From: CAZFYZ01 sp964523735
GTDB taxonomy: Bacteria > Armatimonadota > UBA5829
Assembly: GCA_964523735.1 (NCBI GenBank)
Contig: CAZFYZ010000073.1
Coordinates: forward strand, 1-18,343
Reading direction: 5' to 3'
DNA length: 18,343 bases
Shown one piece after another: positions 6,633 to 13,457 of the stretch. Both the position numbers and the translations under genes were made by a program. How positions within the stretch are numbered: position 1 is the first letter of the stretch; each line of letters opens with the position of its first letter. The notes below the pieces were generated by a model. The model was not told where the DNA came from and did not search any database. It was given only the letters and a program-made list of their open reading frames with translations.

Positions 6633-6699
6633 CTGCGGGAACTCTGGCGAGTGCCACTATGTTGGCTAGGATGTCATCCCCGTTCCCGCAGGATGGAAC
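6633..6699. repeat. 67-bp palindromic element, copy 1
   Basis: CTGCGGGAAC (6633-6642) pairs perfectly with GTTCCCGCAG (6682-6691), and the element continues with GATGGAAC. A second copy lies at 9435-9501, also between two divergently transcribed genes. The match covers the arms, CTCTGG, AGTGCCAC, GATGT, ATCCCC and the trailing GATGGAAC; the rest of the loop differs. It lies in the 236-bp gap between kdsD and the BON gene. Confidence 0.85.
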
Positions 6700-6722
6700 A
6701 GTGAACAGTGAATAGGGTACAG
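6697..6722. repeat. ACAGTGAACAGG repeat, copy 2
   Basis: ACAGTGAACAGTGAATAGGGTACAG-type string; positions 6705-6722 match copy 1 in 17 of 18 bases. The two copies bracket the palindromic element at 6633-6699, giving a nested layout. Confidence 0.75.
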
Positions 6723-6774
6723 ACGCCAGGGGTATAGAGTTCATGACGAGTGCGCATCAAGAGGGGTCCCCGAC

Positions 6775-7362
6775 ATGACTGTCATTGATAGGCTCAGAGC
6801 ACTGCAGCTGAAGGCGAATATCATCGCCAACGACCAAATAGGCCTCATGGATATCAACCCTGAAGTGAATGATGGGGTTGCCATCCTGGTCGGCGAAGTT
6901 GAGAGTGAGGAACAGAAGCGCTTGGCAGAGAGCTTGGCGCGAGAGATCGATGGGGTGCGTGCGGTACGCAATGAGCTGCAGGTTGTCCCTCCGGCGAATG
7001 TTCCAGACGATGCGCATTTAGGCTACGGGCTTGCCGAGGGAAGCGTCGGAGATACAGCCTACGCGATCGCAGGTGAGTATGAAGCCCCCGGATCAGGTCT
7101 CCCTTCGATTGAGCAGTTCCCAGGCCAGTTCACGGATCAGGAGATCGAGGAAGAGGTCTACGAGCGTCTCGCAACGCAGGATGAGGTCAGCGTGGACAAC
7201 CTGGAGGTCTCCTCGTCGAACCAGATCGTGTACCTCAAAGGCACGGTGCGGTTCTACGACGACCTCGTACACTTGCAGGACATTGTCCTCAACACCCGCG
7301 GGGTAATGGGCATATCCAGCGAGGTACGCGTGCGCGAAGGCGAGGTAGGAACGCCACGCTGA
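6775..7362 (+). CDS. Two-BON-domain protein
   Basis: This 195-residue soluble protein has two BON-like modules. The first spans about residues 5-72 (GVAILVGEVESEEQKR, then GVRAVRNELQV). The second spans about 122-188 (IVYLKGTVRFYDDL, then TRGVMGISSEVRV). Each shows the BON alpha/beta pattern with the conserved Gly before a charged helix. BON domains usually bind lipids or surfaces and occur in periplasmic or envelope-stress proteins such as OsmY. No signal peptide or lipobox is visible, so location is uncertain. A 50-residue acidic linker rich in Gly, Tyr and Pro joins the modules. The start ATG follows AGAGGGG by 8 bases. It is monocistronic, divergent from kdsD and convergent with the nucleotidyltransferase gene, from which it is 22 bp away. 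Confidence 0.8.
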   Translation: MTVIDRLRALQLKANIIANDQIGLMDINPEVNDGVAILVGEVESEEQKRLAESLAREIDGVRAVRNELQVVPPANVPDDAHLGYGLAEGSVGDTAYAIAGEYEAPGSGLPSIEQFPGQFTDQEIEEEVYERLATQDEVSVDNLEVSSSNQIVYLKGTVRFYDDLVHLQDIVLNTRGVMGISSEVRVREGEVGTPR

Positions 7363-7384
7363 TTGGGGTTTGTGATTGGTCGGC

Positions 7385-8095
7385 TTAGCGCAGACTGCTC
7401 CGGGCTAGCTCAATGTCGGAAGAGGTCTCGATCGAGAAGAGCAGCTCCGGGTAGTGTGTGAGAAACACTCGGCAGTCTAGCCTGAGAGCATCAGACAGCA
7501 TCTCCGCGATCTCCACAAGCGAAGGCTTCGAGATAGCAAGCTTGAGCCCTACCCAAGGTCCCACCAGTTTCACGAGTGAGCTTGGGTTCTGACGCGCCTG
7601 CATCAGCCCGCTGATCAGGTCCTCTCGGGCCAACGCGACCCCTGGCCGGAACAGGAGGCAGCTCGAGCCCGTGTACTGCCCGTCTCGCGCGGTAAGATAA
7701 GCGGTCACTCGTTCGGGGAACACGGATTCAACATCTGCGCGCGACACAACCGGATAGACAACATCCGCATCAGGCGCGTTAGCCAGCAGATCATCAACCG
7801 CCTCGGCAGTCGCGAGCGGCATATCGCCAGCCATGACCAGGCATCTGTCGGCCTGCCAGGCTTCCTGTATGCCCGCCATCAGATCGTCTGCTTCAGCGCC
7901 GCGCGCGGCGACGTGCGTGCATTGGCAGCCGAGCTGATCATGCGAGTCATTGTCGCAGACCAAGACAACGCGAGAGATCGCGCCGCACGACTGCAGCGTG
8001 TCTATCAGGTGAGCCGCTGCCGGGCGGCCGTTCACCGCCGTGAGAGAGCCGGAGTCCCCCGCGTTCGCAACCACTATTGCATCAGTCGAGATCAA
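7385..8095 (-). CDS. Divergent MobA-like NTP-transferase domain protein
   Basis: This 236-residue protein has the overall plan of a GT-A nucleotidyltransferase family (MobA-like): an N-terminal strand-loop, VVLVCDND, the acidic motif MAGDMPL (about 113-119), VYPVVSR, FPERVTAYL, DGQYTG and a terminal SSDIELA. Several signature positions are changed. The N-terminal loop lacks the usual LAGG…R…G…K pattern (it reads ANAGDSGSL), and the late DVDK-type acidic motif reads SIET. Activity is therefore doubtful, or the substrate is unusual. It starts at a TTG preceded by AGGAG at 6-7 bases and overlaps the end of the MFS gene by 14 bases, so it is translationally coupled to a transporter. I cannot name the substrate. 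Confidence 0.7.
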   Translation of the reverse strand: MISTDAIVVANAGDSGSLTAVNGRPAAAHLIDTLQSCGAISRVVLVCDNDSHDQLGCQCTHVAARGAEADDLMAGIQEAWQADRCLVMAGDMPLATAEAVDDLLANAPDADVVYPVVSRADVESVFPERVTAYLTARDGQYTGSSCLLFRPGVALAREDLISGLMQARQNPSSLVKLVGPWVGLKLAISKPSLVEIAEMLSDALRLDCRVFLTHYPELLFSIETSSDIELARSSLR

Positions 8096-9374
8096 TGTCC
8101 ACTCCTGTCATCGGTCCGGTCTTTCCCGTTAGCCTTGCCGAATATGTCGCGAAGAGAACCCCCGCCGCTAAGCACGTCACTCCACCGGCCGTCAATGCCT
8201 TATCTACCCCTATAGCCTTTGCCAAAGCACCCGCCAGCAGGGCCCCGATGCAGCCGAATCCGATAAAGACCAACGACCTCACGCTCAGTATGCGTCCGCG
8301 CAGGTCATCAGGCGAGGCCGCCTGCACGATGCTGTTGGAGACCGCGAGAAACATCATCATACCGAAGCCGACTATGACGATTATCCCCACCGAGATGGGG
8401 AAGCTGTGGCTCAGCGAAAGCGCTATGATCCCAATGGGGGCGATGATGCTGCCGATCGAGACGATGCCATGGGGTCTGAAACGGTGAGACAATGCAGCCA
8501 CGGATATCGCCGCCAAGACCGCTCCCAATCCCGCCGCAGCAGAGAGAATGCCGAGCCCCTTGGAATCGACATGAAGCATGTCCTTGGCGACCGCGGGCAG
8601 CAGCGTGCCATACTGGAGGCCGAAGACGCTGGCGAACCCGGTCAACAGCAGCAGATTGCGTATGGTAGTGTTTCGACGCGCATACGCCAACCCCTCCAGA
8701 ATCTGCTCGTGCATGGCGACATCGCTGGAACTGCAGCCGAGGGCACAAGGCCGGACGGCAAGAAGTACCCCGATCACCGCCGTGTAGCTGATGGCGTTGA
8801 TCAGAAAGCAGATAGATGGGCCTGTAAAGGCTATCAGAATCCCCGCAAGGAAAGGCCCAGCGATCCTAGCCAGGTTGAATGCCGAAGAGGTCAGGGTGAC
8901 AGCGTTCATCAGGTCGCGCTGGCCAACAAGCTCGACTGTCATTGCTTGTCGCGCGGGGATGTCGATGGCGTTGACCAGGCCTGAGAAAGACGCAAGCGCG
9001 ACGATATGCCAGGGGCGGATGACGCCTGTGAACGTCAGGGCTGCGAGCACGATGGCCTGGATGGCGAGGCAGGTTTGCGTGGACATCGTGATTTTGCGCT
9101 TGCTGAGGCGATCGGCCATCACCCCCGCCGGCAGGGATAAGAGCAGCGTGGGCAGCGTGTTAGCAAACGCGACGGTGCCGAGGTACATCTTGTCGTGTGT
9201 GAGCTCGTAGACCAGCCAGCCCTGAGCAGTGCCCTGCATCCAGGAGCCTGTGGTCGATACTAGCAGCCCTATCCAGTAGAAGGCGAAGTCTCTATGCTTG
9301 AGGGCTTGGAACGGCGAATGACGCCTGGGGATGGGTTCGACTTCGAGGCTGGCCGGGGGTGTTTCTGTTTCCAA
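8082..9374 (-). CDS. MFS efflux transporter, MFS_3/EntS-like
   Basis: This 430-residue protein has about twelve membrane segments. The N-terminal sequence (FRDFAFYW-type opening read here as HRDFAFYWIGLLVS, then WMQGTAQGWLVYELT and LPAGVMADRLSKRK) matches the MFS_3 group, which includes the enterobactin exporter EntS and many uncharacterised drug or metabolite exporters. The motif between segments 2 and 3 (GVMADRLSKRK) is the family's conserved cytoplasmic loop. The start is a TTG with AGGAG six bases upstream. It heads a two-gene unit with the nucleotidyltransferase. It is divergent from the plus-strand cassette across a 358-bp gap filled with repeats. The exported compound is unknown. Confidence 0.9.
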   Translation of the reverse strand: METETPPASLEVEPIPRRHSPFQALKHRDFAFYWIGLLVSTTGSWMQGTAQGWLVYELTHDKMYLGTVAFANTLPTLLLSLPAGVMADRLSKRKITMSTQTCLAIQAIVLAALTFTGVIRPWHIVALASFSGLVNAIDIPARQAMTVELVGQRDLMNAVTLTSSAFNLARIAGPFLAGILIAFTGPSICFLINAISYTAVIGVLLAVRPCALGCSSSDVAMHEQILEGLAYARRNTTIRNLLLLTGFASVFGLQYGTLLPAVAKDMLHVDSKGLGILSAAAGLGAVLAAISVAALSHRFRPHGIVSIGSIIAPIGIIALSLSHSFPISVGIIVIVGFGMMMFLAVSNSIVQAASPDDLRGRILSVRSLVFIGFGCIGALLAGALAKAIGVDKALTAGGVTCLAAGVLFATYSARLTGKTGPMTGVDIDLD

Positions 9375-9434
9375 TGGTCTCTCCTGCTGCTCTCATACTA
9401 CCAAGTCACGCCGGATCGGTCAACCATCGGCTAG

Positions 9435-9501
9435 CCTGCGGGAACTCTGGTAGTGCCACAACAATGGGCCTGATGTAATCCCCGTTCCCGCAGGATGGAA
9501 C
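9435..9501. repeat. 67-bp palindromic element, copy 2
   Basis: CCTGCGGGAAC (9435-9445) pairs with GTTCCCGCAGG (9484-9494) over 11 bp, followed by ATGGAAC. It is the second copy of the element at 6633-6699, in the same orientation. It lies upstream of the MFS gene and of the plus-strand cassette, so both copies sit between divergent genes. Confidence 0.85.
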
Positions 9502-9521
9502 GCTCTACGTCCGCAGGCCCC

Positions 9522-9604
9522 GAGTAGGCCCGGTCTGTGGGCCGTATCGAGGGGCCGGAGCTTCGGCGATGTGCTTCGATACGGTTCTTGCAGAACCTAC
9601 TCAG
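9522..9604. repeat. REPIN-like inverted pair of GTAG hairpins
   Basis: The left unit reads GAGTA, stem GGCCC/GGGCC (9527-9531, 9539-9543), then GTATCGA. The right unit is its inverted counterpart: TCGATAC, stem GGTTCT/AGAACC (9583-9588, 9592-9597), then TACTCAG. Flanks are conserved between the units while the inner stems differ in sequence but remain paired. A GTAG tetranucleotide at the hairpin base and a convergent inverted pair are the architecture of REP/REPIN elements mobilised by Y1 (RAYT) transposases. No such enzyme is in the window. Confidence 0.75.
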
Positions 9605-9677
9605 CACTGGCGGTACGTGGATTCCCGCGTAACTGAACTCACTCTAGTCTGGCCCCTGGGAACAACGGTGGCGGCGC

Positions 9678-9707
9678 TTGCGTCATAGAAGCAAAGTGCT
9701 TTATAAT
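9678..9707 (+). promoter_or_regulatory. Sigma-70-type promoter for the membrane protein/regulator cassette
   Basis: TTGCGT (9678-9683) and a perfect TATAAT (9702-9707) are 18 bases apart. Transcription would start near 9714, which places the ATG at 9706 upstream of the message and supports the GTG start at 9733. The string GCAAAG occurs at 9691-9696 and 9708-9713, on either side of the -10 box, a possible operator. Confidence 0.65.
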
Positions 9708-9732
9708 GCAAAGAATCAAGGAGGCGAGCGAC

Positions 9733-10353
9733 GTGGACAAGTTGCAGGCCGTGGATGATATCAAGACCATACGTGAGATCATGGAGCGCTCGACGAAGTA
9801 TACGCACTTCACCGGGCTCTCCGGCGTGATCTCCGGGGTCGCCGCTCTTGTCGGGACATATATCACCTGGTGGATCTACTGCAGCAGTCTGACGGTAGTG
9901 ATGCAGGGTGTCTGGAGCCTGGTGACGTGGGTGGCGGTGTTCGTGTTCGCGATCGGGCAGGACTTTTTGCTGGCCCAGCGCAGAGCGATTCAGCAAGGCA
10001 CGACTATGCGGACGCCCGCGACGTTTCTCGTGCTTAGGGCGGCATTCCCTGGGGTGTTCGTCGCGTTCGTGATCTCGCTTGTCGCGCTTCTTGAGGGTTC
10101 GGTGGACGCGATTCCTGGGGTGCTCGCTTTGGGCTACGGCGCGGCGCTGTGCTCGGCGGGTATGTTCAGCACGAGAGAAGTGGGCATCTACGGCGTTGTT
10201 CAGCTAGTGACCGGCGCGGCCTCGCTTCTCTTCATGCTGGCGCTGCCGCTGGACGTACCGCTGGCGCCATACAGCATCGGGACCCTCGCCCTGTGCTTCG
10301 GGGTCTACCAGATCATATTCGGCCTCGTGATCGCGGCGAGATACGGCAGGTGA
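9733..10353 (+). CDS. Six-helix membrane protein of unknown function
   Basis: This 206-residue protein has a charged N-terminal stretch (about residues 1-24) and six hydrophobic segments, the first starting near FTGLSGVISG. I start it at GTG 9733 because AGGAGG lies exactly 8 bases upstream; the upstream in-frame ATG overlaps the -10 box. It is followed after 3 bases by a winged-helix regulator, an arrangement suggesting the regulator controls the pair or responds to the membrane protein. I do not recognise a catalytic motif. Similar membrane protein plus small winged-helix pairs occur in several environmental phyla; the function is not known to me. Confidence 0.75.
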   Translation: MDKLQAVDDIKTIREIMERSTKYTHFTGLSGVISGVAALVGTYITWWIYCSSLTVVMQGVWSLVTWVAVFVFAIGQDFLLAQRRAIQQGTTMRTPATFLVLRAAFPGVFVAFVISLVALLEGSVDAIPGVLALGYGAALCSAGMFSTREVGIYGVVQLVTGAASLLFMLALPLDVPLAPYSIGTLALCFGVYQIIFGLVIAARYGR

Positions 10354-10356
10354 GCG

Positions 10357-10653
10357 ATGTCAGCCGGAATTGACGAGACGATACATCAGAAGACGCGCCT
10401 GGCGATAATGGCTCATCTTGTAGCCGCCGGGGAGAGCGACTTCATCACACTGAAGAAGTCGCTGGGGCTTACAGACGGGAACCTCTCGATCCACTCAGGG
10501 ATCCTCGAGGAGAAGGGCTTCATCGAGACCGAGAAGTCCTTTGTTGGCCGCAAGACCCGCACGGTCTATCGCGTGACTCCTAAGGGTTGGAGCGCGTTCA
10601 ATGAGTATCTGGAGGAGCTGGAGCGGGTGCTGAAGGGAGGGACGGGGAGTTGA
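10357..10653 (+). CDS. Small winged-helix transcriptional regulator
   Basis: This 98-residue single-domain DNA-binding protein resembles the winged-helix group described as HTH_27/ArsR-MarR-like. An N-terminal helix (HQKTRLAIMAHL) leads to the helix-turn-helix (FITLKKSLGLTDGNLSIH), then a recognition region (LEEKGFIETEKS), a wing (GRKTRTVYRVTPKG) and a dimerising C-terminal helix. No metal-binding Cys cluster or ligand domain is visible. It sits 3 bases after the membrane protein gene and overlaps the next start, so it is cotranscribed. It may control its own promoter at 9678-9707; the window shows no second clear operator. Confidence 0.85.
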   Translation: MSAGIDETIHQKTRLAIMAHLVAAGESDFITLKKSLGLTDGNLSIHSGILEEKGFIETEKSFVGRKTRTVYRVTPKGWSAFNEYLEELERVLKGGTGS

Positions 10654-11198
10654 GACAAGATCCCAATGCGAGACTGTGGCGTAGGGCCCTTGGTTGCACA
10701 CTGCTACCTCCAATCCTCGCAGTAGCAATCGTGTGGTGGTGGTGGACGGCGACCTGCAGATCGAACCCGCCGACAGTCCCATTCAAGGACCTGCATGTGC
10801 AGCGAGTCACGCACTGCTACAACCCTCCGGGCTTCCAGGATGACGGACCAACGATTGCGACGTACCAACTCGAGCGTTTCGACGTTGCAACCTGGGTCGA
10901 CAAGACCAACAAGTCCAAGGAAGAGGACCAGCGCAGCTCCATAGCTCTGCGCCCTTGGGTGCGAGGTCCCCTGACCGGCAAGTGGCAGATCGGCGCGCTC
11001 GAATACTGCCTGAGCGGCTTGGGGCGAAAAGCGGAGACTTACCGATGGCGGGAATGGGTCAAGTCCGATTCGTGCTACTTCCTCTTCCAGCCAACCAAGC
11101 ACTATGGCACGCAGGCCGAGTCAGGATACAGTGATGTTTGCGTGCTGGTCCTCGACGCCAAGAGTTGGCGGATGTACTGGGTAGCGAAGTACGTCTGA
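10650..11198 (+). CDS. Hypothetical membrane-anchored or secreted protein
   Basis: This 182-residue protein is not recognised. It has an N-terminal hydrophobic helix (about 14-34, containing a WWWW run) that would act as an anchor or signal. The rest is soluble with five scattered Cys and many aromatic residues. It starts at a TTG overlapping the regulator's TGA, after a purine-rich GGGAGGGACGGGGAG stretch. The C-terminal half (CYFLFQPTKHY, then VCVLVLDAKSWRMYWVAKYV) looks like beta strands. Coupling to the regulator suggests the same unit, but the function is unknown. Confidence 0.6.
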   Translation: MRQDPNARLWRRALGCTLLPPILAVAIVWWWWTATCRSNPPTVPFKDLHVQRVTHCYNPPGFQDDGPTIATYQLERFDVATWVDKTNKSKEEDQRSSIALRPWVRGPLTGKWQIGALEYCLSGLGRKAETYRWREWVKSDSCYFLFQPTKHYGTQAESGYSDVCVLVLDAKSWRMYWVAKYV

Positions 11199-11240
11199 GG
11201 AGTGCGGAGGAGTGACTCGGCGGGCGGATGGAGGGCGGCA

Positions 11241-11564
11241 GTGAATGGTTCTCGTAGATTGAAGCGGCTGTTTGCGTGGGTGTCGAGCTTGAGCCTGTTC
11301 CTGTGCGTCCCGCTGATGTGCCTTTCGCTGAGTTACTGGACGAATGGCGCGGACTGGGTTGGCGGGGGCAGTGGAGGGGCGCCTGACAATCTGATCTGGT
11401 TGGTCACGGCTCCCGCGATCTTGTGTGGGCTGGGCGGAGTGGCCTCCGTGGTGGTCGGGATAGGGTTGCGAGCCTGGTGGACTGTTGTCGGGGGATTACT
11501 CGCCGGGATAGTCGCGTTGTTCAGCTTCTTCGCGGCGGGCTTCGTGCTGGGGCCTCTTCGATGA
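11241..11564 (+). CDS. Small membrane protein of unknown function
   Basis: This 107-residue protein has three hydrophobic segments. I start it at GTG 11241, which has GGAGGG 5 bases upstream; an in-frame GTG at 11202 lacks a well-placed ribosome site. The N-terminus (RRLKRLFAWVSSLSLFLCV, then SLSYW) resembles the basic-then-hydrophobic opening ending in a Ser-Tyr-Trp that I associate with many small Planctomycetota membrane proteins; this is recollection, not a search. A Gly-rich loop separates segment 1 from segments 2 and 3. It ends the plus-strand cassette and is convergent with the phosphoesterase gene. Confidence 0.6.
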   Translation: MNGSRRLKRLFAWVSSLSLFLCVPLMCLSLSYWTNGADWVGGGSGGAPDNLIWLVTAPAILCGLGGVASVVVGIGLRAWWTVVGGLLAGIVALFSFFAAGFVLGPLR

Positions 11565-11604
11565 GGAAGCAAATGACGGAGATCAGCTAGCCGGGGCTTA
11601 AGGT

Positions 11605-11725
11605 GGCGTCAGAGACGCCTGCTACGGCACTTGCGCATACTCACGAAGGCGTCAGAGACGCCTGCTACAGCACTTGCGCATACTCACGAAGGCGTCAGAG
11701 ACGCCTGCTACAACATTTGCGCAAC
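11605..11725. repeat. Three tandem 43-bp GTAG-hairpin repeats
   Basis: The palindrome GGCGTCAGAGACGCC occurs at 11605, 11648 and 11691, exactly 43 bp apart. Each is followed by TGCTAC and a nearly identical (A/G)(A/G)CA(C/T)TTGCGCA segment. On the minus strand each unit reads GTAGCAGGCGTC-TCT-GACGCC, a hairpin with GTAG at its 5' base. The array fills the gap between the convergent genes ending at 11564 and 11728 and may end transcription from both sides. Confidence 0.85.
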
Positions 11726-11727
11726 GG

Positions 11728-12297
11728 TTATCGAGACAGCGAACTGATCTCCATCAGGATCGAGTCGTCGTCGATGTTGATGATCTGCGCGCCTGAGTCG
11801 GTGATGAGGCCGATGGTCGGGATGAGCTTGCCGTCGTGCTCGAACTTGGGGATCGAGGGGCTGCCGGGGTTCATGAAGGTAACGCTGCCGTCGGGTTCCA
11901 GGCCGGGCACGTGGGTGTGGCCGGAGACGAAGTAATGGGCCTTGTAGCGCCGGGCGAGATCGCGCCTCACGTCTAGATTCAGCAGGTGCCCGTGGTTCAC
12001 GACAACACGCACGCCCTCGAACTCGACGAGGGCGTATGGGGCCTGGACGGGCATCTCGAGGAGTTCTTCGTAGACCTGAGAGTCACAGTTGCCCTGCGCG
12101 ATGACTATAGGGATCTCTGAGTTGTTCATAGCCTCGGCGAGGGCGGGGATGTCGTAGCCCTCCATCCACCCAAGCCGAGGCGGGTGATACAGAACATCGC
12201 CTGCGTGTATGATGAGGTCTGCGTCCTCAAAGGACGGAGACGCTTTCTTCCACGCGTCGATATTGCCGTGCGTGTCGCTGACTACGGCTAGCTTCAT
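11728..12297 (-). CDS. YfcE/MJ0936-family metallophosphoesterase
   Basis: This 189-residue calcineurin-like phosphoesterase is close to the YfcE group. It has all five metal motifs: SDTHGN (7-12), HAGD (31-34), GNCD (69-72), NHGH (101-104) and GHTH (126-129). Enzymes of this group hydrolyse phosphodiesters in vitro with Mn2+; physiological substrates are mostly unknown. I start it at the ATG ending at 12297, which overlaps the HtrA stop as ATGA; the longer reading from 12390 adds an Arg/Asp-rich peptide that is HtrA sequence in another frame. It is last in the riboflavin-htrA operon. Unlike the metallophosphatase at 3990-4895, it keeps every catalytic residue. Confidence 0.88.
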   Translation of the reverse strand: MKLAVVSDTHGNIDAWKKASPSFEDADLIIHAGDVLYHPPRLGWMEGYDIPALAEAMNNSEIPIVIAQGNCDSQVYEELLEMPVQAPYALVEFEGVRVVVNHGHLLNLDVRRDLARRYKAHYFVSGHTHVPGLEPDGSVTFMNPGSPSIPKFEHDGKLIPTIGLITDSGAQIINIDDDSILMEISSLSR

Positions 12298-13457
12298 GGC
12301 CTGCCGGGAATCCCTCTCTCGGGTACCTCGGCGGGCGCTTCCTCGAGCCGGATGTTCATCGTGGTCGTCCGCCCGGTGGCGATCTGCCACACCTCGAGCG
12401 AGACGCGCTGGCCGATCTTCCGCTTGTTGACCTCGCCTGCGATCGTGACCTTACCGTTCTCCGACCTGCCCGTCGCTGAGATGGGCTTGCCGTCAAGCTT
12501 GAGGACGATATCGCCCGGCCGCAGTCCGGCCCGGTCAGCAGGGCTGCCGGGCACGACTTCGCCTATATAGGCACCGCCAGGCTTCGGCAGGTTTCTGATC
12601 CCCCGCTGGGTGAGGTGATTTCGCAGACCCTCGCTGTAGGGCCCATAGCTGATCCCAAACCACGGACGGATGATCTTGCCGTGCTCCACCAACTGTTCGG
12701 CCACACGCTTTGCGGTGTTAGAGGGGATAGCAAAGCCCAGGCCTACGCTTCCGCCGGAGGTTGTGGCAATCTTCTCGTTGATGCCGACAAGGTTGCCCCC
12801 CAAGTCAGAAAGTGCGCCGCCCGAGTTGCCCTGGTTGATCGCGGCATCTGTCTGAATGAGTCCTTGCTGGCCCTCATCACCATGACGAATGGCGCTGACG
12901 ACTCCTGCAGTCACTGAGAACTCGAATCCAAGCGGGCTGCCGACGGCTATGACCCAATCGCCGACCTTGACGTCGTCCGAATCCGCGAATGTGGCGTATG
13001 GCAGGTTGCTTGCTTGAATCTTGATGACCGCAAGATCGGACCTCTGGTCCACGCCGATCTGCTTCGCCGGGTATTGCTTGCCGTTCTGGAGGGTGACTGT
13101 CAGGGTCTCAGCGCCTCTGACAACGTGCCAGTTCGTGAGTATGTAGCCATCGGGTGTGAAGATTACCCCCGAACCCTGACCTTTTTGCTCCTCCGGCCCG
13201 ATGCCAAAAAACAGGCCAAAAGGCGAGGTCTCGCGGCGGCTGATGGTGTCTATGTTGACAACATACGCGCTGACTCTCTTGGCGGCGGCGGCGACAGGAT
13301 TGGAGCCGGTACTAACCTCGGCGGGTGCGCCGTGGAACGTCCTGCCCGACGAAATGCCGGAGAACTTCGCTGGCTTGCCGTAGAGCGACAACAAGGCATA
13401 GAGGCAGACAATGAACCCGAGCACGAAGACGATGACATAGGAGACGAACCTGCTCAT
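12294..13457 (-). CDS. Membrane-anchored HtrA/DegP-type serine protease
   Basis: This 387-residue protease degrades or processes misfolded envelope proteins. One N-terminal membrane helix (about 5-26) anchors it in the inner membrane with the catalytic part outside. The trypsin-like domain has the triad His111 (TNWHVV), Asp141 (RSDLAVIKI) and Ser212 (GNSGGAL). A single PDZ domain (about 285-370; GEVVPGSPADRAGLRPGD) follows, as in DegS rather than DegP. The loop QKGQGSGVIF before the His motif is standard. It overlaps the ribH stop and the next gene's start as ATGA, so its synthesis depends on the riboflavin message, which is an unusual location. Function is confident; the substrate and any stress signal are unknown. 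Confidence 0.93.
   Translation of the reverse strand: MSRFVSYVIVFVLGFIVCLYALLSLYGKPAKFSGISSGRTFHGAPAEVSTGSNPVAAAAKRVSAYVVNIDTISRRETSPFGLFFGIGPEEQKGQGSGVIFTPDGYILTNWHVVRGAETLTVTLQNGKQYPAKQIGVDQRSDLAVIKIQASNLPYATFADSDDVKVGDWVIAVGSPLGFEFSVTAGVVSAIRHGDEGQQGLIQTDAAINQGNSGGALSDLGGNLVGINEKIATTSGGSVGLGFAIPSNTAKRVAEQLVEHGKIIRPWFGISYGPYSEGLRNHLTQRGIRNLPKPGGAYIGEVVPGSPADRAGLRPGDIVLKLDGKPISATGRSENGKVTIAGEVNKRKIGQRVSLEVWQIATGRTTTMNIRLEEAPAEVPERGIPGRP

Noticed and set aside
6535..6744. 69-codon minus-strand frame upstream of kdsD
   Set aside because: It is mostly a translation of the ACAGTGAACAG repeats and the palindromic element; no ribosome site and no conserved content.
9375..9705. Possible small RNA gene in the MFS/cassette gap
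   Set aside because: Hairpins are explained by the palindromic element and the REPIN-like pair; I see no separate promoter and terminator arrangement.
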